The notes under the pieces: model-generated | Database searches by the model: none | What the model saw: only the letters and a program-made list of their open reading frames with translations | Told to the model about the DNA's origin: nothing | Shown: in pieces, positions 45,881 to 58,160 of the stretch | Layout: each line of letters opens with the position of its first letter | Numbering within the stretch: position 1 is the stretch's first letter | From: Henckelia pumila | Taxonomy: Eukaryota; Streptophyta; Magnoliopsida; Lamiales; Gesneriaceae | Length of the DNA stretch: 64,000 bases | Reading direction: 5' to 3' | NCBI RefSeq assembly: GCF_033568475.1 | Contig: NC_133123.1 | Location: forward strand, 161,277,753-161,341,752 | Translations under genes and position numbers: made by a program

Positions 45881-47499
45881 CTATTTTTTCCAAGTCATCA
45901 GAATAGGTTTTTCATCTTCATGTTCCCTAACTGCCCGTACAAAGTTTATGTATTTACCTTTGCACATATTCAGTTTGGGTAGAGTACTTGATTCACCAAT
46001 TTCTATTGTCTTACCAAATCCAAGACCAGTTTTGTCATGGAGTGGTCTTTGTGAATCATTCATTTCTGTCAACAGGCTCAAAGATTTATTCCATGATCTT
46101 ATTATTTCATCCATGCTATGTTTTTCAGTTGTAAGATTCCTTATATCACTCTTGAGCTGTTCATTCTTCGTTCGGAGCACAGCAATCTCTGTTTCAAGAC
46201 AGCTTATCTCAACTGATTGTTCAAAGGAGATTTCAGTTGAGTTGTCTTGCAGATCCTTTTGCTTTGCTCTAACTTCATCGAATGCTAAGGACAGTTGATG
46301 ATATTCATTTTCCATATCATGAAGAGCTTTGATTAGCTCTTCTCTGGTAAATTCCTCAGAGCTAAAGTCAAATACCTGTTCACTGGTGGATGGAAGTTCA
46401 TGATCGTTTGCCATAAGAAATTTGACTTCTTCTTCGTCATCACTTGAGCTAGAGGAGCCATTTGATCCTTCTGAATCACTATCTGTTTCAGCCCACTTAG
46501 CTTTGCTGTCCTTTGAAACCAATGCTTCATGCTTCTGTCTTGAGATGTGTCTATCATTCCTTGAACTTTTTCTTTTGTCAAGGTTCTTTGGCTTGGGACA
46601 ATCGGCAATGAAGTGTCCTGTTTTCCCACAGTTGAAACAGCTTCTTGGTTCTTCAACTGAATCTTTCTTTTGAAAGTTTCTTCTGTGTGATCCTTCTTGG
46701 TTTATTCTGATGAACTTGCCAACTTTCTTTACAAATAATGACATGGCATCACTGCTGATTTGTTATGCTGATTTTTCCGGTTTGGCTGGTGATTCAATTT
46801 TCACTGCAGTCAAGGCCTTGGTCAGTTGTGAGGTAGACTGATCTTCCTCTCGAGTCTGCAACTCGAACTCATATGCTTTAGATCTGCAAACAATTCATGC
46901 AGTTCTAATTTGTTCAAGTCTTTTGATTCTCTCACGGCCATTGTCTTTACATCCCGTTCTTTAGGAATGCCTCGAATTACTTTGAGGATAACTTCCCTGT
47001 TGGGATATGTTTTCCCCAATCCATTGAGCTCGATAACAATGCTGCTTACTCTTTCATCAAACTCTGTCATTGATTCTCCTGGTCTCATTTTGATGTTGTC
47101 AAATTTTTGAGTAGCTACAGATAGCTTGTTTTCCTTTGTTTGTTCATTTCCTTCACAGAGTTGGATCAACTTTTCCCAAATCTCTTTTCCAGTTTTGCAT
47201 GTCTTGATTTTGCTAAAGGTATTCTTGTCAAGAGTTTTATACAAGATATCCTTAGCCACATTGTCTAAGTTTGCCTTCTTTTTGTCTTCGGCAGTCCATT
47301 CAATTCTAGGTTTCTCAATGTATTGAGGACCACCTCCAGAGAGGGCTATAGCAGTATTGACCTTTGTGATATCAAGAGGTCCATCAGTGATGACAAACCA
47401 CATGTCATCATCTAGTGCTGATAAATGTGCTTGCATGCGAATTTTCCAGTCATCAAAATCTTCCTTTGAGAACATAGGAATCTTGCTGAATAAAGTCAT
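45881..47499 (-). pseudogene. gag: SIRE-1 gag
   Basis: It opens near 47499 with MTLFSKIPMFSKEDFDDWKI, about 35 bp after the primer site. A UBN2-type capsid domain follows (WFVITDGP, KIKTCKTGKEIWEKLIQLCE, MRPGESMTEFDERVSSIV), then a zinc knuckle (CFNCGKTGHFIADC), an acidic Ser-rich tract (SDSEGSNGSSSSSDDEEE) and a predicted coiled coil (CLETEIAVLRTKNEQLKSDI). The long coiled-coil tail after the knuckle is usual for Sirevirus gag. One missing base near 46875 and one at 45884-45889 break the frame. Confidence 0.85.
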
Positions 47500-47534
47500 C
47501 TTGTTTAAGTGCTTTAAGAATAAGTTAACAACAT

Positions 47535-47545
47535 CTCTGATACCA
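47535..47545 (-). other. SIRE-1 primer-binding site
   Basis: The minus strand reads TGGTATCAGAG, two bases inside the 5' LTR, matching initiator Met-tRNA. Confidence 0.85.
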
Positions 47546-47547
47546 CT

Positions 47548-48655
47548 TATTAGGATCGGTTGAAAGTCTAGAGGGGGGGGGGGGGTGAATATACTTTCAA
47601 GCAATTTTGTCAAGAAAAATGGAACTCGATCGATTTAAGAATGAGTTCAAGACTTATCTTAGTGTCCAATATAGTTTGGCAAACAAAATGTGTGCGGAAA
47701 TATGCCAAGCTATAGATTTAAAACACTTAGTGTAAATCAGTTTAGGGGTAGGTATGAAGATGAATGGTAAACTGAAATGACACACGAGATTTTTTATGGA
47801 TGTTCGGAGATTTCAATCACTCCTACGTCACCCCTTCTTCCGCCTCGGAAGGATTCACTAAAAGACTTTGATTTATACAAACAATTTGCACAAACCCAAT
47901 CTAGTTTAGTATTTAAACACTGCCTAAACAAGAACTCCTAGTATAACACTTTGATTTCAGTCCTAGACTGATCTTACAGTGGAATATAATACAACTCAAA
48001 ATCTTTTAACACAAAGATTGACCCTTCAATGGTCTGAATGATGCTTTGAATGTTTTGTGCTTTCGAGTTTCTTGATCAAGTCTTGAGCGTAGGATGATTT
48101 TGAGCAATAGCAAAGATATCAGCACTTCGTGTATTTGAAATTTGATCAAGATCCCTATTTATACTCTTTGGTCTGCAACGGTCATAATTTAAAAGAGTTC
48201 TTCATATGGAATTCAAATTATTCCCGTTGGATTTGTCACTATCATCAACGATTTCTGACGCCGACATTCCCTTGATATCGCGGCACTACATTCTGCAGAT
48301 ATGTCAGAGTACGGACGATCTTATCCGTAAGTAGTATGGCGGTGAACTGCTGTGAATCCATTGACGCAATCAGTTGTGCAATGGTGTACTGCTAAATTCA
48401 GTTTAGTAGGGTAAACTGCTTTGTATCTCTGAAACGATCAGTTGAGTAAAGATGGACTGAAGAGTTCAGTTTAGCTAGGTAAACTGAATGTGTTCCTTTA
48501 GTGTGACAGTCGAGGTAGACTGAATCGTTTATGGTTTAGTTTATCGTCTGTATGTCATCATGATGTCATCATCACTGTATATCAGTTTTGGCTTTCCGTA
48601 GACGCTTAAATAGTTTGGCTTTGTTTTGTTAATACCAAAACTAAATTTTCCAACA
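47548..48655 (-). repeat. SIRE-1 5' LTR
   Basis: It pairs with 36158-37241. The inner terminus reads TATTAGGATCGG instead of TGTTAGAATCGG, so the canonical terminal dinucleotide is altered. It has a longer G-run at 47572-47585 and ~20 extra bases near 47901-47925. The TATA box (TATAAATAG, minus strand) is at 48155-48163. Confidence 0.92.
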
Positions 48656-48667
48656 TATATATATATA
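48656..48667. repeat. TA microsatellite between two retrotransposons
   Basis: A short TATATA run carries the SIRE-1 target duplication and separates it from the first base of SIRE-2. It matches the TA repeat beside the MULE right end (36150-36157), as expected if both elements inserted in one TA tract. Confidence 0.7.
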
Positions 48668-48704
48668 TGTTGGGATCGGTTCAGAGGGTAGAGGGGGGTG
48701 AATA

Positions 48705-50550
48705 TGTTGAAGAACGCGGCGATCAGATCAATCAGGATTGATACCCGGTGCAGCGAAAGTTTAAAATTTTTATATGGAACGATTCCATAATGGGTATCAA
48801 AACCTTACGATTAAATTGTGTGTGTAAAAATTAAATAAAAATTATAAATTTTTACCTCCAATCTCGAATCGAGATTATGGACACCAACAGATTGCTCTGC
48901 TCTTGTTGTATATCCCTGGAACTAATGGACGAACTGTTCTTCAATCAGGTCCACGAACGGATATTTAATCCCTCTGATAGATTGCACTAGAAAATCTATC
49001 AGAAGTTTCTGCGAAGAGAATTAACGAATTTGATCCGTTAAACCAGACTGTAATTCAAAATTCATAGGCTGGATTTTCCCGAGTAGAGAGGGAGGGGGAC
49101 GGCCACTGTCAGAGAAAAATACTAGGTTTTTTCAAAAATTTGTGACCTGTTGTGTGTAATTTCTGTACTGCAATAACTTATTTATAATGTAGGCCACTAA
49201 CAGCTTAGGGCCCATTAGTCATAAGTTCAAGCCCGACAAGCAAAGCCCGCATGTTCAGAAATTAATATAAAATTCATCGTGACTCCGATTGATAAACCGA
49301 TTTCACCAATGTGCACAGAAACCATTTCTGCACCTTTTAAAGTCAAGATAAATTTTTCTGAATCCGAATTCAGTGATTTCCAAAAATGCCCATCCCTATG
49401 TCATTTTAGGAAATCTTACTCCTCTACTCTTAATTAAGAAGTCCAACTTCTTTGTTCATTAAATTTAACTATTTAAATTTAACTATCTCAACGGGGATTA
49501 AAAATCCATTACTCTGTGTGACCCTCAATGGTTCAGGGATACAGCTAGCCGTGGGCTCACAACTCCTTGTGACTCGGAACAACAATTTCCGACTTGCCCA
49601 TCGAATCATGGTAAGAGCGCCTAGCAACATCGCCCCATGATTCCATAGGTATCACTGATAGTGCCTGCAAGAACCAATAGATTTTGGTTAGCGTACAGTA
49701 CGGTCCCTTCATCCATATATCCTGATCGAATCAACAACCATTGGTAAATCGAGAGTCGTTCGAGATTCGATAACTATGCAATACATCTTGAAGATCAAAT
49801 AGTGACATCGCATGTGCTACTAAGAAACCATTTCTTAAACCACATCATGTACTCTGGCCAGAGATTTGTCACACTAATATCTCCTCAGATCGCATAGGAT
49901 ATCCACACTCGCAAGTATGTGGTGAATCCTTGACAACAAAGCATCGACTCCTATATGTGTTGTAACTGTACCCAATCCCGACACCTGATGACCCCAATAG
50001 AGTCGATAAACGAGTCAAAGCACAGTACTAGCATATAGAGTCTTAATGATGTTTCAAGTAGTAAGGACTAATGGTGTACAACCAAAACCGCGGACTTTAT
50101 CCACTCGATAAGTGATAACCACTTGGAAAGTCCGGATAGGGTAGTTCGATCATTCATCGTATGAATATCCATTTGCATGCTTCGAACATCTCTATGTTCC
50201 TTACCAATGAAACGTGGTACTCTGCATCGCAAATGCTAGTCTCAAACTCGAGCGATCCTTATCCTTATTATCGGACGGCTCAATCGACTAGGAACAGTTT
50301 AGAATATACAGTGACTATAAGATGTGTTTCATGATAGACATCCCCATGTACTACCACATCTTACATACACTATAGTATATTCAAGGTCTTTATCAAAACA
50401 ACAATAGTATATCACAATATCACCATATGAAGAAAGATAAAGTCATTGCCATTAATAAAAGTGTAAATTATATTAAACAAAAGATTGTTTATACAAAGAG
50501 TCATCAAAGCCCTTAGCCACAAGTTGGCTCATCGGGCACCTACTCTTTCA
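48705..50550 (-). repeat. Copia B 3' LTR
   Basis: TGTTGAAGAACGCGG to CCTACTCTTTCA; pairs with 56316-58160. A TATA box (TATAAATAA, minus strand) is at 49178-49186. Confidence 0.95.
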
Positions 50551-50565
50551 ATCTCCCACTTGCCC
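50551..50565 (-). other. Copia B polypurine tract
   Basis: The minus strand reads AAGTGGGAGAT against the 3' LTR, as in Copia A. Confidence 0.75.
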
Positions 50566-53348
50566 TAAAGCCAACTAGTCATACTACGTAGACCCATTGC
50601 TTCGCGATGTTTGTCAAATAATGGTCCTGGCAAGGGCTTAGTAAGTGGATCAGCGATATTGTCTGCAGAGGCCACTCTTTCGACAGTGATGTCTCCTCTT
50701 TCCACAATCTCCCGGATGATGTGGTATTTCCTCAGTACGTGTTTGGATCTTTGATGAGACCTTGGTTCCTTTGCCTGAGCAACGACACCCGTGTTGTCAC
50801 AGTACACCGGGACTGGACCAACAACTTCAGGAATGACGCCCAACTCTTGGACGAAATTTCTCATCCAAACGGCCTCTTTAGCAGCAGCTGATGCTGCAAT
50901 GTATTCTGCCTCAGTGGTGGAATCCGCTGTGGTGTCCTGCTTGGAACTCTTCCAAGAGACAGCACCTCCATTGAGCATGAACACAAATCCAGAGGTTGAC
51001 TTCGAGTCATCCACGTCACTTTGGAAGCTAGAGTCGGTATAGCCTTCCAATTTTAGTTCTCTTCCTCCATATACCATGAACATATTCTTAGTCCTTCGTA
51101 AGTACTTAAGAATGTCCTTCACGGCTTTCCAATGCATTTGACTGGGATTAGCTTGATATCTGCTCGTGACACTCAGAGCAAATGCTACATCCGGTCTGGT
51201 AGATATCATCCCATACATGATACTACCTATAGCTGACACATATGGTACATGTGTCATTTTCTCTATCTCTTCATCAGTCTTGGGACACATAGACTTGGAT
51301 AGAGAAACTCCATGACACATGGGTAGATGTCCTCTCTTGGACCCATCCATTGAAAACCGTTTCAATATGGTGTCGATGTAGGTTGATTGAGTGAGTCCTA
51401 TCATTCTCTTAGATCTATCTCTATAGATCTGTATCCCTAGAATATAGGATGCCTCACCCAAATCCTTCATCGAGAATCTACCTGATAACCATATCTTTGT
51501 TGACTGCAACATCCCTACGTCATTCCCAATGAGTAGGATGTCATCAACATAAAGTACTAAGAATGTCACAGCATCCTTAACTACTTTCTTGTACACGCAT
51601 GGTTCCTCCGGGTTCTTGATGAAACCAAAATCCTTTATTGTTTCATCAAATTTCTGGTTCCAACTTCTTGATGCTTGTTTTAGACCATAAATTGATCTCT
51701 GAAGCTTGCATACCTTATGCTCGCTTCCCATGGATGTGTACCCCTCAGGCTGCTTCATATAGAATTCTTCCTTAATGTCTCCATTAAGAAAAGCAGTCTT
51801 CACATCCATTTGCCATATCTCATAGTCATACCTAGCAGCTATGGCAATAAGGATTCTTATGGACTTGAACATTGCAACTGGTGAAAAGGTTTCATCATAG
51901 TCAACTCCTTGTCTTTGAGTATAACCTTTCGCCACCAATCGCGCCTTGTAGGTCAATACCTTACCATCAGGCCCAAGCTTTCTCTTGTAGATCCATTTAC
52001 ACCCTATTGGAACAATTTCATCGGGAGGATCTACTAAAGACCAAACTTGGTTTGTATGCATCGAATCTATTTCCGACTGCATAGCTTCAAGCCATAAATT
52101 TGAATCCGCATCAGAAATTGCTTCCTTGAAGTTTCTTGGATCACATCCAACATCGGGTTCATCTTGATCCCCTTCAAGAAGAAGACCATATCGAATAGGA
52201 GGTCTAGAAGTCCTCTCGGATCTTTTAGGTACAGGCGTGTCTATCAATGGTTCCTGAGGTGTAGGATCGTTATTTTGTATTTTGGGTTCTTCTCGAATTT
52301 CTTCGAGTTCCATCATCTCGCCTTTCTTATCCAATAAGAACTCCTTCTCCAAGAAGGTGGCATTCCTTGAAACAAACACCTTTGTTTCAGCAGGATAATA
52401 GAAATAATATCCGATTGAATTCTTCGGATACCCTACAAAATAACATAAGGTGGATCGACTATCCAACTTATCTCCCACTGTCTGCTTCACGTAAGCAGGA
52501 CATCCCCAAATCCTCAAGTACGAATACTTAGGAGCTTTGTCATTCCATAACTCGTATGGTGTTTTGTCCACTGCTTTAGTGTGGACGTTGTTCAACAAAA
52601 ATACCGCCGTATCAAGTGCATAGCCCCAAAACGAAGGTGGAAGCTCAGTGAAGCTTATCATGGATCGAACCATGTCCAACAAAGTTCGATTACGACGCTC
52701 CGATACACCATTCAGCTGTGGTGTCATAGGAGGAGTCCACTGAGAGAGAATCCCATTCTCTTTTAGATAGTCCAAAAACTCGGTACTTAAGTATTCTCCA
52801 CCTCGATCCGATCGAAGTGCTTTAATACTTTTACCTAACTTGTTTTCTACTTCAGCCTTGAATTCTTTGAACTTTTCAAATGCTTCAGACTTATATTTCA
52901 TTAAATATAAATACCCATACCTAGAATAATCATCAGTAAAGGTAATGAAGTAGGTGTGGCCATATTGAGTACCAACTCTAAATGGACCACAAACATCTGT
53001 ATGGATCAAATCCAACAGATTTTGACTACGCTCAGGTTTCCCCTTAAAAGGAGATTTAGTCATTTTTCCTTTCAGGCAGGATTCACAAGTAGGTAGAGAG
53101 TTAATATCAGACATATCAAACATGCCCTCTCCCACTAGCTTGTTCATCCTCCTTGAGGAAATATGACCTAGCCTAGCATGCCAAAGGTTTGCCGGGTTTT
53201 GGCTATCGATTTTCCTTTTGTTTGTTGTTGCCGGTTTATCAACATAATTTATTGGAACGTCTTTTAGTTTTAAGTTATATAGATCATTTTCAAGTTGTCC
53301 ATTTCCAATCAAACATTCATTCTTGTAAATATTGCAAATCCCATTCAC
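50565..53348 (-). pseudogene. pol: Copia B pol (integrase, RT, RNase H)
   Basis: 927 codons open. Domains in order: GAG-pre-integrase with complete zinc ligands (HARLGHISSRRMNKL...CESCLKG), integrase core (Asp in HTDVCGPFRVG, Asp in RSDRGGEY, Glu in VSERRNRTLLD), RT (MDVKTAFLNGDIKEEF, YVDDILLIG) and RNase H (GYTDSSFQSDV, TTEAEYIAAS, YCDNTGVV), ending RSMTSWL. All catalytic residues I can check are present. It is separated from gag-protease only by a frameshift near 53361. This could be one real lesion or a sequencing error; if an error, the element would have an intact polyprotein. Confidence 0.92.
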
Positions 53349-54479
53349 AAAATTGCAAGATAACCATCTCTATCAAGCATAAAAACAGAAATAATGTTTT
53401 TAATCAAATCCGGAACAAATAAAACATCTCTCAAAAGTAACTTAAAACCGTTCTGCAAAATTAAATAAATATCTCCCACAGCTTTAGCTTCAACTCTGGA
53501 ACCATTTCCGAGCCTTAGCTGGGTCTCACCCATTCTAAGCCTGCGACTTCTTGTCATCACCTGCAAATCATTGCAAATGTGAGATCCACATCCGGTATCC
53601 AATACCCAAGAAGTAGTATTAAGTGAAACATTTATTTCAATATAGAACATACCCTTCGCAGTTCGCAACTGCTCTAGATATTCCTTACAGTTACGCTTCC
53701 AATGACCGGGCTTCTTGCAGTAATGGCAAACATCCTTGGACTTTTTCATGTTTGAAGCCTTCGTCTTGTACTTCTTCTCGGGTTCGATTTTCTTGGGTGG
53801 GGCAGAACGTTTCTTACCCTTTGTACTTGGCCCCTTCTTAGCAGAAGAAGAGGAGCCCACCAAGAAATCCGGTTTATCCTTCTTTAATGTGGATTCATAT
53901 GTCACAAGCATATTGACCATCTCTTCAAGGGAAGCCTCTATCTTGTTCATATTGAAATTCACCACAAATCCGTCAAACGAAGAAGGATGAGATAGAAGTA
54001 GTAAGTCCACGTTGAGTTCATGCTCCAACACCAAATCAAGGGTTACCAACTTCTGTATGAGCCAAATCACTCGTACCCCATGATCACGGACCGAAGTCCC
54101 TTTACGCATGCGACACGTCATTAGCTCCTTTACAGTAGCGAACCTTTCAGCCCTCGATTGAGCCCCAAAAAGTTCCTTGAGTTGTACGTGAATGTCAGCA
54201 GCATTCACGGTGTCCTCAAATCGCCTCTGGAGTTCATCAGACATCGAGGCTTGCATATAGCATTTGGCCTTGATATCATGGTCCCACCATGTATCAAGTT
54301 TGGCTAACTCTTCCGGACTTATGTCAGCTGGTGCTTCCTTCGGAGGAGATTTTTCTAACACGTAGAGCATCTTCTCCGAAGTCAAGACAATCTTCAACTT
54401 ACGGAACCATTCCGTATAGTTTGCGCCAGTCAATTTATTTTGTTCGAGGATCGAGAAAAGTGGATTACGCGAATTCATC
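53345..54479 (-). pseudogene. gag: Copia B gag and protease
   Basis: Start chosen at the ATG at 54477-54479 (MNSRNPLFSILEQNKLTGAN), matching Copia A, although the frame is open to 54508. It has a UBN2-type gag, a Lys-rich linker, a zinc knuckle (CHYCKKPGHWKRNC), then without a stop the aspartic protease (WVLDTGCGSHICNDL). The frame then shifts near 53361 and ends at 53345. The join of gag to protease in one frame shows the family's polyprotein layout. Confidence 0.9.
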
Positions 54480-56298
54480 TTTATGAAATATTGAAAAGAA
54501 ACAGACAAATATCAGTGATTGTTTAATTAATTTACTAAGACATAAAATAGGCGAAATTTATTTTATGAATCTCACTCCCACTATTTTAACGATTTCACTA
54601 CCCTCTAGTGAAAACGGGAAACTGTTTTCCTTAGTGAGAACATGGAGTCCAATTGACAATCTATGGTCCCGAATAATATCAGCCAACCATAATTTTCAAA
54701 AGGTAGAGCCCAATTGCTTCCAAAGCAATCTCCACGTTTTTACCTCATGTCCAATAAGGGACCAATAATATGACGCCGTTTATTGTGACATGTCAAGATG
54801 ACCCATCAATATTAAGTTGTGATGGACGGTCGCCATGTGGACCCCCCAATAATATGAGCCGATCCCATGGGAGTTCCACCCAACTTACAACATGTGTCGA
54901 TCCAATGTACAGCTTTCCGACGAACGGGCCCCCCCAATAATATGAGCCGGACCGTATCCGCGGGTAGCATCTCATACATTGATCGTTGATGGAAGGTAGG
55001 AACATTTAAACAATTTTAAATTTCTTTTATTTATCTTGATATAAATTTTAAATCATATTTAAAATGAGGGATTTTAATTTTGAAAATTTGTCTCATCATT
55101 TTTAAAATTTTGTATGCTTGCCGGATTCACACAATTTTGTCTAAAACATGCATACAACAATAATATCACATATTATATAGGATGATCGATTCCATTTCTA
55201 ATCGACCCGTGGTTGCCAATCACGAGTCTTAGTCCAATCCTAGGTAATATGCAGTATGCAATGCAATCCTATTACATTGTGCTTCCAATTTACATTTCTT
55301 CTGTCTTTATTGTCTGCTGGGCCCACCTCCGTCTTCAAATCTTCATCTCCCACTAAATCTAATGTATTTACAATAAATAACAATGACAAGTAGGGGATAC
55401 ATTTTTAAGGGGTGGGAACGGGCCATAAACCAAGCCCACTTTTATTATATATGACAATTCATATTGGGCCATAAACCAGGCCCATTAATAAATCCAACAA
55501 CAATAAAAACAAATGTAAATTCCTAACATACACCTACAAAATTGGTCATGGCAATCGATCATCCTTATCCAATAACATTTAATTCAAAATTAATTTATTG
55601 GATAACATGCAATGACAATTTAAATTTAAAAGGATAAAATCATATTCCATATATAAAATCTTATTTTACATACAAAATCATATTTTATCTTTTTATCAAA
55701 TAAAATCATATTTTATCTATAAAATCCAATTTTATACATAAAATCATATTTTACTCAATATATACATAAGATCATATCTTATCATCAATTGTACCAAAAA
55801 TAATTAATTTCAAAATTCAATTTAACGGATAAAATATTTAAATTTTTCAAAAATTCAAATTTATCCAAAAATCAATTTTAAAATTTTCGGACTCGAACAA
55901 TTCGATCCGACGCCTCGTGGACCAATCAAAAACAATTTTCGATCGGACCAAAAATAGAATTTTAACATATTAAAATTTTAATTTAAAAATTAAAAATAAT
56001 TTTTCGCGGGCCGCCCGGGACGTTCCCGGGCTGCCCGCACCCCAAAGGGCTCGGGCCGGGCAGCCCGACTGCCCCTAGGGCAGCGACGATCGCTGCCCTG
56101 GGCAGCGCCGTGCGCTGCCTTGGGCAGCGCCGTGCGCCGCCTCGCGCAGCGCCTAGCGCTGCGCTGGGCAGCGATCCAATCGCTGCCCGGGTTTTGCCCG
56201 AAATTTTTTTTTTTTTTTTAAATACTTATTTTGTTTCAAAAACCGAGACTTAAAAATTTTTTGTACAATCGATTAATTTAATCGCTTGATCTGAGCAA
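54480..56298 (-). other. Copia B 5' untranslated leader
   Basis: Non-coding, about 1.8 kb. It keeps the AATAATAT repeats of Copia A (54672, 54765, 54847, 54936 approximately). It includes a run of AAAATC(A/C)TATTTTA-like repeats (55640-55755) and the GC-rich array at 56005-56205. Confidence 0.7.
56005..56205. repeat. GC-rich ~22-bp palindromic repeat array
   Basis: Five units of about 22 bp start at 56078, 56100, 56122, 56143 and 56166, each of the form GGGCAGCG...CGCTGCC(C/T), so each unit is itself a near-palindrome. CCCGGG-type inverted repeats flank the array. Copia A has only a short counterpart at 32138-32212, so the array expanded in Copia B or contracted in A. The RNA could form a chain of stable hairpins close to the primer site. 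Confidence 0.8.
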
Positions 56299-56314
56299 CC
56301 TGGCTCTGATACCA
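56299..56314 (-). other. Copia B primer-binding site
   Basis: The minus strand reads TGGTATCAGAGCCAGG, one base after the 5' LTR. Confidence 0.9.
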
Positions 56315-56315
56315 C

Positions 56316-58160
56316 TGTTGAAGAATGCGGCGATCAGATCAATCAGGATTGATACCCGGTGCAGCGGAAGTTTAAAATTTTTATATGGAACGATTCCATA
56401 ATGGGTATCAAAACCTTACGATTAAATTGTGTGTGTAAAAATTAAATAACAATTATAAATTTTTACCTCCAATCTCGAATCGAGATTATGGACACCAACA
56501 GATTGCTCTGCTCTTGTTGTATATCCCTGGAACTGATGGACGAACTGTTCTTCAATCAGGTCCACGAACGGATATTTAATCCCTCTGATAGATTGCACTA
56601 GAAAATCTATCAGAAGTTTCTGCGAAGAGAATTAACGAATTTGATCCGTTAAACCAGACTGTAATTCAAAATTCACGGGCTGGATTTTCCCGAGTAGAGA
56701 GGGAGGGGGACGGCCACTGTCAGAGAAAAATACTAGGTTTTTTCGAAAATTTGTGACCTGTTGTGTGTAATTTCTGTACTGCAATAACTTATTTATAATG
56801 TAGGCCACTAACAGCTTAGGGCCCATTAGTCATAAGTTCAAGCCCGACAAGCAAAGCCCGCATGTTCAGAAATTAATATAAAATTCATCGTGACTCCGAT
56901 TGATAAACCGATTTCACCAATGTGCACAGAAACCATTTCTGCACCTTTTAAAGTCAAGATAAATTTTTCTGAATCCGAATTCAGTGATTTCCAAAAATGC
57001 CCATCCCTATGTCATTTTAGAAAATCTTACTCCTCTACTCTTAATTAAGAAGTCCAACTTCTTTGTTCATTAAATTTAACTCTTTAAATTTAACTATCTC
57101 AACGGGGATTAAAAATCCATTACTCTGTGTGACCCTCAATGGTTCAGGGATACAGCTAGCCGTGGGCTCACATCTCCTTGTGACTCGGAACAACAATTTT
57201 CGACTTGCCCATCGAATCATGGTAAGAGCGCCTAGCAACATCGCCCCATGATTCCCTAGGTATCACTGATAGTGCCTGCAAGAACCAATAGATTTTGGTT
57301 AGCGTACAGTACGGTCCCTTCATCCATATATCCTGATCGAATCAACAACCATTGGTAAATCGAGAGTCGTTCGAGATTCGATAACTATGCAATACATCTT
57401 GAAGATCAAATAGTGACATCGCATGTGCTACTAAGAAACCATTTCTTAAACCACATCATGTACTCTGGCCAGAGATTCGTCACACTAATATCTCCTCAGA
57501 TCGCATAGGATATCCACACTCGCAAGTATGTGGTGAATCCTTGACAACAAAGCATCGACTCCTATATGTGTTGTAACTGTACCCAATCCCGACACCTGAT
57601 GACCCCAATAGAGTCGGTAAACGAGTCAAAGCACAGTACTAGCATATAGAGTCTCAATGATGTTTCAAGTAGTAAGGACTAATGGTGTACAACCAAAACC
57701 GCGGACTTTATCCACTCGATAAGTGATAACCACTTGGAAAGTCCGGATAGGGTAGTTCGATCATTCATCGTATGAATATCCATTTGCATGCTTCGAACAT
57801 CTCTATTTCCTTACCAATGAGACGTGGTACTCTGCATCGCAAATGCTAGTCTCAAACTCGAGCGATCCTTATCCTTATTATCGAACGGCTCAATCGACTA
57901 GGAACAGTTTAGAATATACAGTGACTATAAGATGTGTTTCATGATAGACATCCCCATGTACTACCACATCTTACATACACTATAGTATATTCAAGGTCTT
58001 TATCAAAACAACAATAGTATATCACAATATCACCATATGAAGAAAGATAAAGTCATTGCCATTAATAAAAGTGTAAATTATATTAAACAAAAGATTGTTT
58101 ATACAAAGAGTCATCAAAGCCCTTAGCCACAAGTTGGCTCACCGGGCACCTACTCTTTCA
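56316..58160 (-). repeat. Copia B 5' LTR
   Basis: TGTTGAAGAATGCGG to CCTACTCTTTCA; pairs with 48705-50550. Its outer CA abuts GAATA and the resumed SIRE-2 LTR. Confidence 0.95.

Larger units (their letters stand above)
36158..48655 (-). mobile_element. SIRE-1: complete Sirevirus-like Ty1/copia element, 12.5 kb
   Basis: LTRs of 1084 bp (36158-37241) and 1108 bp (47548-48655) flank the element, with TATAT on each side (36153-36157 and 48656-48660). In its orientation: 5' LTR, primer site, gag with zinc knuckle, protease-integrase-RT-RNase H, then ~5 kb with a third ORF before the 3' LTR. The RT ([17 protein letters not shown]) and the extra 3' region match the SIRE/Maximus (Sirevirus) group. 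All coding regions carry frameshifts. Two plus-strand ORFs lie between pol and the third ORF. Confidence 0.92.
48705..58160 (-). mobile_element. Copia B: nearly intact Ty1/copia retrotransposon in the SIRE-2 LTR
   Basis: LTRs of 1846 bp (48705-50550) and 1845 bp (56316-58160) flank it, with GAATA at 48700-48704 and 58161-58165. It is a relative of Copia A: same gene order, similar proteins and identical primer site, but with different LTR ends (TGTTGAAGAA versus TGTTGGAAAA). I find one coding break, a one-base shift near 53361. The LTRs differ at few positions, so the insertion looks recent. Confidence 0.95.
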
